NCBI GenBank assembly: GCA_028583605.1
Contig: CM053332.1
Span: forward strand, 21,023,297 to 21,087,296
Source: Dastarcus helophoroides
Lineage: Eukaryota; Arthropoda; Insecta; Coleoptera; Bothrideridae
Direction: 5' to 3'
Length of the DNA: 64,000 bases
Shown: piece after piece, positions 11,720-23,759 of the stretch
Layout of the letters: the number at the start of each line of letters is the position of its first letter
Position numbering within the stretch: position 1 is the first letter of the stretch
Position numbers and translations under genes: made by a program
The notes under the pieces: model-generated
Databases searched by the model: none
Seen by the model: only the letters and a program-made list of their open reading frames with translations
Told to the model about the DNA's origin: nothing

Positions 11720-12960
11720 TCTAAAAAATTTAACTTCAAAATTTTCACTTTTTTTTTAAGTTATTATTTTTATCAAAACTTTGCAGTTTTCTCAAAATTT
11801 TGTTATTTCGAAAATTCACATTTCTACTTGTTTTGAAAATTTTGTCCATTTTAAATTTACTGTTTTGCAAGTTTTAACCATTTTTTTAATTTTGATTTTT
11901 TTGACGTTCTTGACATTTTTGGAAATTACGTTTTTTTTTTCGAAAATTTCCACCTTTTCAGAATTTGGACTTTCTTCAAATTTCTTCCCTCTGAAAATTT
12001 CGATTTTTAAAAATTCTGAATTCCGACATTTCGGAATATCCACCAATTCAAAATCTCTGCCATTTTGTATTTCTCATTTTTGTCAAATTGTCGAATTGTT
12101 TCCAAACTGTGAGAAAAAAATTTCGATATTTTCTCGAAATGATATCTTTTCCAAAAGTAACAATTTTTTTAATTTTGATTATTTACGTTCTTGACTTTTT
12201 TGGAAATTACGTCCTTTTTTTTTTAAATTTCCACCTTTTCAGAATTTGGGCTTTCTTCAAATTTTCTCCTCTGAAAATTTCGATTTTTAAAAATTCTGAA
12301 TTCTGACATTTCGGAATATCTACCAATTCAAAATCTCTGCCTTTTGCATTTCCCGTTTTTATCAAATATTCGCATTTTTTCCAAATTGTGAGAAAACAAT
12401 TTCGATATTTTCTCGAAATGATATCGTTTCAAAAAGTAACTATTTTTTTAATTTTGATTTTTTTTACGGTTTTGACGTTTTTGAAAATTACGTCTTTTTT
12501 TTTAAAGATTTTCCATCTTCTCAGAATTTGGACTTTCTTCAAATTTTTTCCTCTGAAAATTTCGATTTTTAAAAATTCTGAATTCCGACATTTCGGAATA
12601 TCTGCCAATTCAAAATCTCTACCATTTGCATTTCTCATTTTTATCAAAATTTCGACTTTTTTCCAAATTGTGAGAAAAAAATTTCGATGTTTTCTCGAGA
12701 TGATGCCTTTTCGACAAGTGGCCATTTTTTTAATTTTGATTTTTTTGACATTCTTGACGTTTTTAAAAATTATGTCTTTTTTTCGAAAATTTCCACCTTT
12801 TCAGAATTTGGACTTTCTTCAAATTTTTTCCTCTGAAAATTTCGATTTTTAAAAATTCTAAAATCTGACATTTTGGAATATCTACCAATTCAAAATCTCT
12901 GCCATTTGCATTTCTCATTTTTATCAAATTTTTGACTTTTTTTTCGACAATATTTTCCAA
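11720..12960. repeat. ~281-bp tandem repeat, 4 copies
   Basis: GAATTTGG(A/G)CTTTCTTC lies at 11,961, 12,242, 12,524 and 12,804, a period of 280-282 bp. Each unit carries TTTTCTCGAAATGAT, TTTTTTAATTTTGATT, ATTCCGACATTTCGGAATAT (a small perfect palindrome) and CAATTCAAAATCTCT. Frames on both strands are shadows of the repeat. Confidence 0.85.
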
Positions 12961-13035
12961 ACATAAAAATTTAAATATTTCCAAACTGGGCCGAAGAAAT
13001 GTTAAATAAATTGAAAAAAACATAATATTTTCCAA
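12958..13035 (+). repeat. Dispersed element C fragment
   Basis: CATAAAAATTTAAATATTTC, then CAAACTGGGCCGAAGAAATG and TTAAATAAATTG, match the right arm of the inverted pair at 22,645-22,803. It is a single arm inserted in the AT-rich block. Confidence 0.65.
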
Positions 13036-13164
13036 ATTATGAGAAATGATGCTTTCTTGAAAAATGTTTTTACTCTTTTTTTTGAAAAATTCGATGTTTA
13101 TGAAAACTTTAACTTTCTAAAAATTTTGACTTTTTGAAATTTTTTATTGTTTTGTGAGTATTTT

Positions 13165-13679
13165 GTGAGTGAGTGAGTGAGTGAGTGAGTGAGTGAGTGA
13201 GTGAGTGAGTGAGTGAGTGAGTGAGTGAGTGAGTGAGTGAGTGAGTGAGTGAGTGAGTGAGTGAGTGAGTGAGTGAGTGAGTGAGTGAGTGAGTGAGTGA
13301 GTGAGTGAGTGAGTGAGTGAGTGAGTGAGTGAGTGAGTGAGTGAGTGAGTGAGTGAGTGAGTGAGTGAGTGAGTGAGTGAGTGAGTGAGTGAGTGAGTGA
13401 GTGAGTGAGTGAGTGAGTGAGTGAGTGAGTGAGTGAGTGAGTGAGTGAGTGAGTGAGTGAGTGAGTGAGTGAGTGAGTGAGTGAGTGAGTGAGTGAGTGA
13501 GTGAGTGAGTGAGTGAGTGAGTGAGTGAGTGAGTGAGTGAGTGAGTGAGTGAGTGAGTGAGTGAGTGAGTGAGTGAGTGAGTGAGTGAGTGAGTGAGTGA
13601 GTGAGTGAGTGAGTGAGTGAGTGAGTGAGTGAGTGAGTGAGTGAGTGAGTGAGTGAGTGAGTGAGTGAGTGAGTGAGTA
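13165..13679. repeat. (GTGA)n microsatellite, ~515 bp, essentially perfect
   Basis: About 128 uninterrupted GTGA units with no interruption seen. The minus strand is open in every frame (THSL repeats), which explains 190-200-residue frames that are not genes. The perfection implies recent expansion or an assembly consensus. It separates T-rich low complexity on the left from A-rich on the right. Confidence 0.97.
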
Positions 13680-13689
13680 GAAATTTTCA

Positions 13690-14720
13690 AAAAAGAGCAA
13701 AATTACCTAAAAAGTTAAAATTTTTGAACAAAACGAATATTTCTTAAAAAAAGTCGAAAATGTCAAAAAAATTTCATATTTTGGGAACGTCAAAAGTTTA
13801 AAAGTCAAAATTTGGAAAAAAGTCGAAATTTGAAAATACGTGAAAATTTGGAAAAAGAGTAAATTTTAAAATGCAAATTACAAATGGTCAAAATATTCAA
13901 AAAGAGCGGCATTTTTCAAAAAGTGGAAAAGTGGAAAGTTTTGATATTCGCCAAGATTTCAAAAAAAAGTCAAAGTACCGAAAAACCATCGAAATTTTCA
14001 AAAAAATGGTTGAAATATTAAAAGGACGAAATTTTCGAGAAAGGTTATACCGCTAAGAAAAAAGTCGAAACTTTAGAAGACATCATAATTCTAGAAAAAG
14101 TCGAAATTATCAAAAATTTTAAAAATCGAAATTTTGAAGTCAAGATTTTCAGAATATATTGAAATTTTGAAAAAAGGTAAATAAGGAAAAAGTGGACATT
14201 TCGAATACAAAATGGTAACACGAAAATGTGAGTAAAATTCAAATAATCAATCAAAAAATCTTGAAATTTTCAAAAAAACCAATTCATTTATAAAACGTTG
14301 GAATTTTTAATGAAGATAAAAAATTTAGAAAAGTAATTTTCAAGAAAAAAAATCGAAATATTGAAAAATGAAATTTTCAAAAAATGGTTGAAGTACTCGA
14401 AAAGTTGGAACTTTAAAAAACGTCGGAGTTAAAAAAAAAGTCGAATTTTTTAAAGATTTCAATATTTAAAAAAATGTTTAAAATATTTAAAGTGGATCGA
14501 CATATTTTAAAAAGGTTAAAATTTTGGGAAAAAGTTAAAATTCTGCGTAAACTTAGAATTTAAAATAAAAAAACCGAAATTGCAACACAATCCAAATTTT
14601 GAAAGAAGTAAAATTTTTAAATAAATTGTTTCTTAAGATCAGAATCAAAAAAAAAACGGTTTATTCAAAAAAGTTTCAAAAAAAGTCGAAATTTTCAAAA
14701 AAAATGCGCGAGCGGTACTG
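13690..14720. repeat. A-rich AT low complexity
   Basis: GTCGAAATTTTCAAAAAA-type sequence, the reverse polarity of 8,760-13,150. It ends at the family A element at 14.73 kb. Nothing else is visible. Confidence 0.7.
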
Positions 14721-14726
14721 TATTTC

Positions 14727-14990
14727 TTTTGGTGGAACGGACTGGTCCTTGGTTATCTTCAACAATTGAAATACAAAACTTATCCTCTGAAACCAAGAAG
14801 GATTAAAAAACACAACAAAGGTTGCTCTAACGCGAGAGATAATCAGTATCTCTCTGAAGATGATAACTTGGCTATCAAAACGCGTTACGGCAACCTCTGT
14901 TATGTTTTATAATCTTTCTTGGTTTCAGGGGACAAGATTTGTATTTCAATTTTTGAAAATAACAAAGGACCAGTCCGTTTCACTAAAATT
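14727..14990. repeat. Family A, most complete palindromic copy
   Basis: Ends TTTTGGTGGAACGGACTGG (left) and CCAGTCCGTTTCACTAAAA (right) are inverted. Inside come TCCTTGGTTATCTTC, GAAATACAAA, the CCTCTGAAACCAAGAAGG box and GGTTGCTCTAACGCG. The centre, from about 14,846 on the + strand, reads CTCT, CTGAAGA, T, then GATAAC/GCTATC and AAAAC, a hammerhead-like core damaged at G12. The copy defines the family as about 260 bp with two head-opposed arms. Confidence 0.75.
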
Positions 14991-14999
14991 ATAGTTTTA

Positions 15000-15540
15000 G
15001 AAAATAGATACCTGTTGTATTATTGTCTTGGTAAATTATGTAGTTTTTAATTTTATAAATGTTGGATTCTATCAATTTTGCAATCTTGTTCTGGTTTAAC
15101 AAATTTGGAACTAAAGCTTTAAATATTAAATATTCATAGAGATCATTTAATTAGTTGCTGTTAGTTATAATTCATAACTGCATATTAATTATAATTTAAT
15201 ATCAATTTATCCGCATGTAATTTACAATATGACAATATACTAATTATGCAAAGCCGTGTACATATTTATTATTTTCCGCAAATTCATATTTTGGTTAAAA
15301 TATAAATATGTGATGTATATACATTGCGTTACATTGTGATATGAAACCGAATATTATTTTGTAGTAAAGGTGAATGTAGGATTTACCATATAATCAACTC
15401 GAAGTGTTTGAATTAATAATTAGTAATAATAATAATAAATAGAGTAAGAATTTTGTCTATTTTTACAAGAATATAATTAGGAAAAATGAATATTCTCTAA
15501 AAGAGATATTCAAAAATTAAAAAAAAAGATTCCATAATAT
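15000..15540. other. AT-rich unique DNA
   Basis: Mostly A and T, including a short AATAAT run near 15,428. No feature supported. Confidence 0.4.
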
Positions 15541-15591
15541 CTTTGTACTTCATCTACCAGTGGATGTCTTCCTGATTATATTTTAAACTCT

Positions 15592-16187
15592 GTGCTCAAA
15601 TTCCTTATTTATCAAGCTGGTTGTCCGTTGAGTCACAAAATAATATTCCTTCTTCCAAAGAGAATAAACATTCAGTTTGGTGTAAGGAATACTCCTTTTG
15701 TGTTTCAGCTTTCCAGTGGCACCCAGCAGCTGGTCCGCGTTCCGCAATCTCCATCGCAAGATTTATCATTCCCCGAGGAGACGACCAAGTTTAAAATATT
15801 AGTCTCAATATTTATAGCGTTGCGCTTTCGGTTTTATCAACAGTTACAACTACTAATGTCCGTAGAAAAGTTATCAAGTTTCCGCTGTATTTCGCAATGA
15901 TGCAGTGCCTAGTCGGAACATTTATTACAATGGAAAATGCAGCTTGGGGAGCGAAAAACTACCTTTACGTTTTATTTAAGGCCGGATATCTTGAGATATG
16001 GGCGAAATTTGTGTTACGCCGTAATATCTATTCCTGTCGTTCCTTGGCAATAAAAGATACACTCGTACATGATCTGAAATTGCGCCACATAAATTCTTAT
16101 CTGGCGGCGTTCAGGTATTTTTGTAAATTATTGCGATATAGTATTCGCATTTCACCTGACAATTTAACGGAAAATATACGAGTTTGA
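15592..16187 (+). other. Unique, GC-richer island with two short reading frames
   Basis: Frames 15,592-15,900 (102 codons) and 15,897-16,187 (96 codons) overlap by four bases in a stretch with more C and G than the surroundings. A pyrimidine-rich TTTGTGTTTCAG at about 15,709 could be a splice acceptor, but no good donor follows. I recognise no domain in either translation. It could be conserved noncoding DNA, an exon remnant or chance. Confidence 0.2.
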
Positions 16188-16199
16188 CCTACTCTTAGT

Positions 16200-17450
16200 T
16201 TGAATTTTTTGAGTTTATACGACTGACATAATTTTTAACAATTTCGTCCGAGCGTAGTTTTTGGATGTGGAATGAGTTAGAGGTTGTTCTGGTCAATATT
16301 TATTATGATTGCAATAAAATATTGCATTGTTATCTAGTTCTGAACTATGTTTAAAGTTTCAAGTCTTTAGCTCATCGGGAAGTTAATTTAAAATCCATCG
16401 CAAGATTTGTACGGAACATTCAAATGCAAAGCTTCTGTATAATCAGCCAAACAAGAAAACAAACTTTTTAAACGCACTGATATACGAATTTTGGAAATAT
16501 TTGAAAATAAATGCTTTGTTTTGTTATCCATTTTTGGGTTCCGTACCATCATTTAGCACATTCCATGCTAAGAACACCCCTAGGAACAATCGCTTCATAC
16601 TCAAAACACGCGCAGCGTGTCTAGGCCTCTAAAATTGGGCTTAATATAAATAATGTTACAAAATGGTTCATATTAACATCAGCACTTGTTTTTGTTCACT
16701 TTTTTTTTTCATTTTAACGTTGCATCGCATTCTAAAGTACAAGTACACGTACAATAAAAACCTATATTTTTTTAAAGTTTTGTTCAATTTGTTATCATAT
16801 ATAGTATGTTCTGTCAAATTTCACAATTTTACAATATTTGCCTAGCCTTATGCTCAGGAGGATGTAAAAAATACCGATTATTGAGAATTCAAGGGCCGAC
16901 GATTTTTAGTTGACGATTTTTTTGGGGAATAACTGTTTTTTAATCGTAAAAAAATTATTGGCAAATACTAAAGTTATGCCCGTTTTTCATTTTTGGTCGT
17001 TAAAAATTGTTTTGGGGCATTTTTTATTGTTATCGCCACAGCTCCTCATATCCCTCCCTCTGATCAATATCCCGTTTTGCTATTAGAAATCCAGGAACCC
17101 TAGTTCTTATGCTATTTATTACTTTTAGAATATTTCTAGTGCAATTTTTTAAAAGGATTAGGTTAAGGGGGAGCATTTATTGCCAGATATACTTTGTTTA
17201 TCTTTGCTTTGTTATTTTTATGTTCGAAAAGATAAACTGGATTGTGAATAAAGTGAAATGCATTTTGAAAAATATATTATAGTCACTATAGCGCAAGAAA
17301 GGTAAAATAGCCACAAATTTAAATTTTTTTGGAATCTTGCAATCGTCCAGAATAGAGAGCCTCAAGGGGGAGAGTAGCAAACTGGATTTGCCGTGATTCG
17401 CTCGCCTAACTGATATGTATTTCTTTCTCTTCATTTTATAAATGTAATTT
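16200..17450. other. Unique DNA, nothing recognised
   Basis: No tandem repeat, mobile-element end or coding signal was identified. Short frames lack any context. Confidence 0.4.
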
Positions 17451-18233
17451 TTCTCGAAGTGTCATTTTCTTCTTAAAATTTCAATAGGTCTATTTTTCTT
17501 ACGCTAAAGATTTCTTATCTTTATCCTGTCCTTAACGAGTAAGATGTCCCTAAAAGATGGTGACATCGAAATTTTACTAAAATAGCACTTATAACCCAAA
17601 AATCTTCTAGTTATCAAGTTTTATTAAAGTTTAAGTTTGAATTTTTCCTGAAGGAGAAAACATCCCTAAAAATAGTGTTCCTCTCTCTGGAAATCAACAG
17701 AACCGTTTCAGAGAGAAGAAATTGTTTCTCAAGGAGGAGATGCTCCTAATAAGTAAAGATCCGAATTTTTACTAAAATTGCTTCGAAATCTAGATCATTT
17801 TTCTGACCTAAAGATGTCCTAGTTACCTAGTTCATCGACATTGATGTCGCTTCGGACATAAAAATTATTCCTGAAGGAGGAATACGCCCCTAAAAAATGG
17901 TGATCCTGAATTTATATAGATCGTTTTCTTGAACCAAAAAACCCTTAGTTACAAGAGTTTCATGGAAATCGATAGAAACTTTTTGGAGGTAAAAGTTTCT
18001 CAATCAAGAAGATGTCCCTAATAATGGTGACCCCGAATTTTTACTAAAATTGCTAAATTGCATCTACCTAGATCATCTTCTTGACCCAAATATTTCCTGC
18101 TCACCAAGTTTTATCGAAACTAATAAGAGTCGTTGCAGAGACAAAAATTGTTCCTGAAAGAAGCAAAGTCCCTAAAAAAATTGTCATCTTAAATTTTTAC
18201 AAATAATTTTTCCAATTCAAAAAAATGTTGGTT

Positions 18234-18465
18234 AGCGATGCAAATAGAATGTAACCTAGACTACACTAAGGGTGTATAGTAGATCATGAATAATGAACTA
18301 TCAACAGTTGAGCCACAAACACTTAGCAAAGCGGCTGCTCTATAGGGAAACCCCAGAAGACTATCATATAAATACACGGACCAATACGCTTGAACAGATA
18401 TTGGTTTGCGCATTAGGACTTGGTTACCGACTTTGGTCAGAAATGGTAGAACATACGTAGAATCG
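18234..18465 (-). mobile_element. Element X fragment, very diverged
   Basis: ATGCAAATAGAATGTAACCT, AGACTACA, CAACAGTTGAG, AGCAAAGCGGCTGCTCT, CAGAAGAC and GACCAATACGCTTGAACA follow the same order as in element X at 33,074. The region where the ribozyme should lie no longer has a core. This is an older copy than those at 30.9-33.6 kb. Confidence 0.6.
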
Positions 18466-18478
18466 TTTCAGATATAAA

Positions 18479-19526
18479 CAGTGGCGGCTGGTCTTAAAGA
18501 TCGCAAGAGCGCGCGATCCTCGTGAAATGAGCGATCTATTCTTTTCGGTTTAATGTAAAAGACTTGAATCCCATTTTTAAACCCAAAATAATGATATACC
18601 AATTAACAAATAATACTTGTGAGTGACTTGGAATAAAGTACGCACACGTTTCGATTCCATTGTATCAAATATTATACGGAAATTTAAATAAGTTGGTGCG
18701 CGCAGAATTATGCACTTAGCGTGGCTGCCGTGCGATGCCTATCAATGATCTCCACGGGATACGGAGAAATAATTAACAAAACACCACGTTAAGGTTAGCC
18801 CGGGGTACGCCGCTCCGCGCTTATGCGCTATTGCCAAATTGTGAACGAGTCAGAGTTTGGAGTGTGTATTTACGGTTTATGATGCTAAATGCGTAGGTGC
18901 CGGCTGATCTGATTGCGATTGCTAATTGTGCCGCTTACAGACTTAATTGCCAATAGTACCACTATTCACAAAGAGATCGCAGTACCCATACTAGGATCTA
19001 ATTATTAATTTGTAAATTTGAATTTAAACAATTTTGACGAGAAAGTAATGAACACTTTATATCTTTAAAAGATCGTAGAACGGATTTTTTAAAAAAAAAT
19101 ATTTGTTTTGTGTTTTTGTAGAGTTTAATTAGAACTTTGTAATAAAATATATTTTATTTTCAAATACAGTTTTCATGAAAAAGTGATACAAGTTTATTCC
19201 TATGAAAGCAAACAATTTTATTTAAGTAACCCAGACGTCCAACCGTATAGAGTACTTTAAAGGGGCTCAGAAATGTCGATAATGGTTTTTTTTTTGTACT
19301 CAATGAAAATAATTTAGAGATGATAACCCAAAAATATTTTGGAGGTTATAAGATTAATTTAAATTTAAATTTAATTCGTAAAAATACTATTAAATATCAC
19401 ACTTTTGTATAACTTTTGTTTCTCTTAAATTTAATACCTTGCTATGGTACTCGAGTCACCTAAACTCTTAACTACTAAAATTTTTGCATATGCGCACCAC
19501 CTGTCAAAAGGCACCAGCCGCCACTG
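18479..19526. mobile_element. hAT-like non-autonomous element, 1,048 bp
   Basis: Terminal inverted repeats CAGTGGCGGCTGGT (left) and ACCAGCCGCCACTG (right) are flanked by a perfect 8-bp duplication GATATAAA (18,471-18,478 and 19,527-19,534). An 8-bp duplication with CAGTGG ends fits the hAT superfamily. No transposase frame of useful length is present. It interrupts the ~0.13-kb tandem repeat. Confidence 0.85.
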
Positions 19527-20739
19527 GATATAAATAATAATTGTTCCTCAAAAAAATAAATTCCTAAAAAATGGCGATAGCTAAATTTTACTAAAATTGA
19601 ATCCGTCTAGATCAAGGATGAGCAAGAGGTGGCCCGCGGGCCACATGCGGCCCGCTTAACATTTTTATGCAGCCGCCAAAGCTCTACTGTTTAACGTAAA
19701 AATTTTAGAAAAGAAAATATCAAACAATTTGATGAAAAAAAAAGAAAATAAATTTTCACGATTTATGAAATATCTTGGACGTAAACTTAGGCAAGATAAA
19801 GGGGGGGGGGGAGCAATAACAATCATTCTAAAAAACGCATGGGTAAAAAAAAACCTTCTGTGTATCTTTACTTAAAAACTACAGAATTGGGAACATCGCA
19901 TTTTTAAATTAGAGTCAAAATTTTGAAAAAAGTCCAATCTTAAGAAAAAACCTTTTAAAGAACTTTAAGAAATGTCGAAATTTTGAAAAAGTGGAAATGT
20001 AAAAGAGACGAAATTGGCAAAAAGAAATTTTTGTAAAAAGAGTTGAAATTTCCAGAACAAGTCGAATTCAGGTAAAACTTTTAAAAACAATGATTTCAGA
20101 ATTTTTATTTTATTACAATTTTGTCCTATTTTTGAAATTTTTCAAGGAATCTTTTTTTCAAGATTTCCTAAAAATATTCTTCTGAGATTGTTTAGATTTC
20201 TATTAAAATTTCGATCCAATTAAACAAAAAATAAACGAATTTTGTGAAAAAGTCTAAATCTTTGGAAAAAATTTCATTTTAAATGGAAATGTCCAGAAAC
20301 AGATAAAACTGAATTTTGAGTTAAAAGTCAAGTTGAAATTATCGGGAATAAAATTTTTTAAAAATCAGAAAAAACAAAGACTTCGAAAAAAAATCAGGAT
20401 TTTTTAAAATTACGTTACAAATTACAAAAGAATATTGAATTTTCTAGGAAATATTCCAAACTTTTAGAAGAAGCTCCAATTTTAGGAGGAACATTTAAAT
20501 GGTTGAAATTTTCAATAAATCATATTAAAAATAAAAACCTAACTCTTCTCTGAAAAACTCGAGAAATGTGCAAAATTCAAAAAAAAATCAAAATTTTCAA
20601 AGATCTGATTTTGTGAAAAGACGCAATTTTCAAGTCCAATTGTTCCATTGTTCTCAAAATTTAAAATTCAGTAAAGATGTTGAGTTTACAAAAAAATCTT
20701 TTTCTCGAAATCCCCAAATATATTTTTCGCAACAACAGA

Positions 20740-20815
20740 AACGTGTATTCTTCATGGTAGACCCTTATTGACCAGAAATATAAATATAAATTGAAAAAAA
20801 ACAGAAACGTGAAGA
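20740..20815 (-). repeat. Dispersed element C fragment inside the hAT element
   Basis: TTCTTCATGGTAGACC, TTATTGACCAGAAATAT and AAATTGAAAAAAAA match, inverted, the sequence at 22,785-22,840 just right of the element C inverted pair. Confidence 0.5.
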
Positions 20816-20884
20816 TTTTCAGAAAATTTTTTTGAAAAACTCCAAAAGGTAGAATTTCGGAAACAAAATCAAGATTTTAAGAAA

Positions 20885-21240
20885 GACAAATTTTGAGGAA
20901 CAGGCGAATTTTTGGTAAAAGACTATCTTAGAAAAATTCGAAATTTTGAGAAAAAAAGACGAATTTACCAAAAAGAAGGAAAAAATTTATTGAAATATTA
21001 AATATCGGATATTAAGATAAAAATCAAGATTTCCTGAAAAAGACAAATTTTGAGGAACTGGCGAATTTTTGGTAAAAGACTATCTTAGAAAAATTCGAAA
21101 TTTTGAGAAAAAAAGACGAATTTACCAAAAAGAAAGAAAACATTTATTGAAATATTAAATATCGGATATTAAGATAAAAATCAAGATTTCTTGACAAAGA
21201 CAAATTTAAGGAAACCAGTCAGACTTTCTAAAAAAATCAA
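20885..21240. repeat. ~157-bp tandem repeat, 2.3 copies
   Basis: GACAAATTTTGAGGAAC starts at 20,885 and 21,043, and a diverged copy starts at 21,199. Each is followed by GGCGAATTTTTGGTAAAAGA and ATATCGGATATTAAGATAAA. The first two copies are nearly identical, so the duplication is recent. Confidence 0.85.
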
Positions 21241-22644
21241 AATCTTAAAGATCAAAATTTTTAGTAAATGTTCAGAAAAATATCGAAATTTGCAAAAAAA
21301 AAGTCGAGAAAACTTTGAAATGGACAAAAAATTGTGTAAAGAAAGTCAAATGAAAATAAAGTGTCAAAATAATAGTCAAAACCCCGAGAAAAAAGACGAT
21401 ATTGTAAGAGAAATTTTGCAAAAAAGATCTAAATTTTGAGAAAAAGTATTTAATCTTAGTGACACTTCGAAATTCAGAAAAAGAATAAATTTTAAAAGAA
21501 AAATCAAATGTTTATTTTCTCTGGACTCTCTAGACGAGTCAAAGGAAGACGGGCTTCCTACCTTGCCCAACAGGCGTCAAAAAATGACAAATATTGTGAT
21601 AACACATCGAAATTTTGACAAATAAGTTGAAACCACCAGAAATTTGGATTAAAAAAGGGTTGAAGTTTACAAAGAAATTTTTGTTTTTTCTTAAAAATTT
21701 TAATATTAAAAATATACCTTTCTGTCTAAAACATCAACCAGATTTCGAAAAAAAATGCAAATTTTAATAAACAAGCGGAAATGTTCACAATCAGAAAAAG
21801 GCGAAATTGTCAGGAAAAGTCGAATTTCGAGAAATGACGAAATTTCAGAAAAAAAACGAGGAACTTTTAAATTCAAAATTTTGACAGACATGTTTGATAA
21901 AAGAAGGCAAATTTATAAATAAATGCAAAATTTTAAAAGAAAAAGTCAATTCTTGTAAAAAAATATACAAAATTTGAGAAAAAGGTATAAATTTCAAAAA
22001 AATCTATCACGGATAGGATGAATTCTGAAGAATTGGAAAGTCCTCCAATTAATACATACAAATTTTCAGTTTGTTGCATGAACCAGGGAGTCCAAGCGCA
22101 TTCATATTTTTCTCAGTGTGTAAAAAAAGGTTGCTCATCCCTGGTCTAGATCATTTTGTTGACACAAAAATCCTCCATTTACTAAATTTTGTCGCAATCG
22201 ATAAAACCCTTTCGGAAATAAAAATTGTTCCTGGAGGCCAATGATGACCCTGACAAAATGAAATCCAAATTTATACACTTTTCGTTTTCTTAATCCAAAA
22301 AAGCCTTATTTACCGAATTGCATCGAAATCGATACAACCGTTTCTGAGATAAAAATTTCTTCCTCAAGGAGCAATATATTCCTAAAAATGGTGATATCAA
22401 ATTTTTTTTTAATCAAAAAAAGCCTTTCATCGAAATCGATAGAGCTGTTTAGGAAATAAAAAATTTGTTCCTGAAGAATTAAAATCTTCTCAAGAACTGT
22501 TGATTCCAAATTTTTACCAAGACACCTATCTGGATCATTTTTTCGGCTCAAAAAATCCCTTGTTAACGATTTTATCAAAACCCTTAGTTGTTTTACCGAA
22601 AAATGTATATAGTATATTCATGCGAATAAATTTAACTGATTTAA

Positions 22645-22803
22645 TAGTATGTTTTTTTTTCAATTTATTTAACATTTCTTCGGCCCAGTTTGGAAATATT
22701 TAAATTTAAATAATATCTAAACTGTCAACAAACCATAAAAATTTAAATATTTCCAAACTGGGCCAAAGAAATGTTAAGTAAATTGAAAAAAAAAAAAACA
22801 TAA
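22645..22803. mobile_element. Element C, foldback (hairpin) copy
   Basis: Left arm (TTTTTTTTTCAATTTATTTA, CATTTCTTCGGCCCAGTTTG, GAAATATTTAAATT) and right arm (AATTTAAATATTTCCAAACT, GGGCCAAAGAAATG) are inverted around a short centre. Single arms lie at 12,958 and about 20,740. No coding content; MITE-like. Confidence 0.65.
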
Positions 22804-22839
22804 TATTTCCGGTCAATAAAGATCTACCATGAAGAATCA

Positions 22840-23590
22840 TTTAATAGTAGATATACTGAGCACCTGTAGTTTTCATACATTTTTGAATCAGCAGTGAATG
22901 GGTTAATATGGTTCGTAGGGTTGGAACCCTATTTATGCGAGCCCGACTCGCCCTTGGCTGATTTTCTTCTCTTTGCTCTAGAGATTCGGTACATCGTCCT
23001 ATCATAATTTCAGATTTTTTACGTGACATATTTGAAAGGCAAATTCTATTTTGATGTATCAAAAAAAAAAGTTCGAATCACCACCGAGTTAACAAAGTTT
23101 CTATTGAAATGGAGAAATAACTTGGTCAGCACTTTACTTAAACATGAAGTTTTTAAAGATCCGGCTGGGGCAGTTCCAACAAAACTTTTTCAGGCTTAAA
23201 GGCAGCAGCTGGATTCGAGTTCTTATGAAACTAAAACACGCTCCCACATGCCTCCCTTTCGTGTGAAAGATTCTTTAGAATTATTACCAAGTGCATATCC
23301 TCTCACTAATTCCTTGTTAAACCTTCTACCTTACCTTGTTTGAATTCTCCATGTTTCTTTGATTATATACAACATTTAGGACAAGGAATGGACAATTTTT
23401 AAAATATTGTGATGTCTGCATCTACGATAAAATCTCAAGAGTCGAAATCTCCATTTTAAGTTGATTAATTTTTTTAAACATTTTTAATAAATATAATACT
23501 TCCAACCACAACCATGAAGAATATCCATTTTAAGGTAAAAATGTCGGGCGAAAGCCCAAATATCACTTTAAGGTAAACAGTTTTGAGAAA
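22840..23590. other. Unique DNA, nothing recognised
   Basis: Some GC-richer patches (22,920-22,980 and 23,160-23,280), but no domain, RNA or element end identified. Confidence 0.4.
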
Positions 23591-23600
23591 AATATCAAAT

Positions 23601-23754
23601 TTTGGTGAAGCGGACTGGTCCTTGGTTATCTTCAAAAATTGAAATAGAAATCTTGTCCCCTGGAACCAAGAAAGATTAAAAAAACACAACAGAGGTTGTT
23701 CTTACGCGTTTCGATAGTCAAGGTATCATCTTCAGAGGGATAATGTGGACTTAT
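23601..23754 (-). repeat. Family A left arm with hammerhead-like core
   Basis: TTTGGTGAAGCGGACTGG, TCCTTGGTTATCTTC and CTTGTCCCCTGGAACC give the intact left terminus. On the minus strand the core reads CUGAAGA, U, GAUACC/ACUAUC (mostly paired), GAAAC, GC, GU and A (H17), so the catalytic 3' part is intact here. Stem I is short and poorly paired. The matching right arm is the start of the 641-bp array, which interrupts or grew from this element. Confidence 0.65.
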
Positions 23755-23759
23755 TTCGA

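Larger units (their letters stand above)
19613..22143. mobile_element. hAT-like non-autonomous element, 2,531 bp, filled with low complexity
   Basis: The left end CAAGGATGAGCAAG and the right end (read inward CAGGGATGAGCAAC) form inverted repeats. They are flanked by a perfect 8-bp duplication GTCTAGAT (19,605-19,612 and 22,144-22,151). The left subterminal GGCCCGCGGGCCACATGCGG is typical of hAT elements. The interior is A-rich low complexity with no transposase, a run of 11 G at about 19,801 and an internal ~157-bp tandem repeat. Confidence 0.85.
17480..22600. repeat. Diverged ~0.13-kb tandem repeat, split by nested insertions
   Basis: Units contain AAAAATTGTTCCTGAAGGAG, then CCCCTAAAAAATGGTGAT, CGAATTTTTACTAAAATTGC, TCTAGATCATTTTCTTGACC and ATCGAAATCGATAAAACCG. 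Copies are seen near 17,530-18,230, 19,535-19,612 and 22,144-22,600. The array was one block before the insertions at 18.23-19.53 kb and 19.61-22.14 kb. Divergence between units is high. Confidence 0.7.

Noticed and set aside
13098..13700. 200- and 193-codon THSL-repeat reading frames
   Set aside because: They are direct translations of the GTGA microsatellite, open in every minus-strand frame.
22919..22960. tRNA- or rRNA-like GC patch (GGTTGGAACCC, GCGAGCCCGACTCGCC)
   Set aside because: Small hairpins only; no A/B box pair, no cloverleaf, no rRNA similarity recognised.
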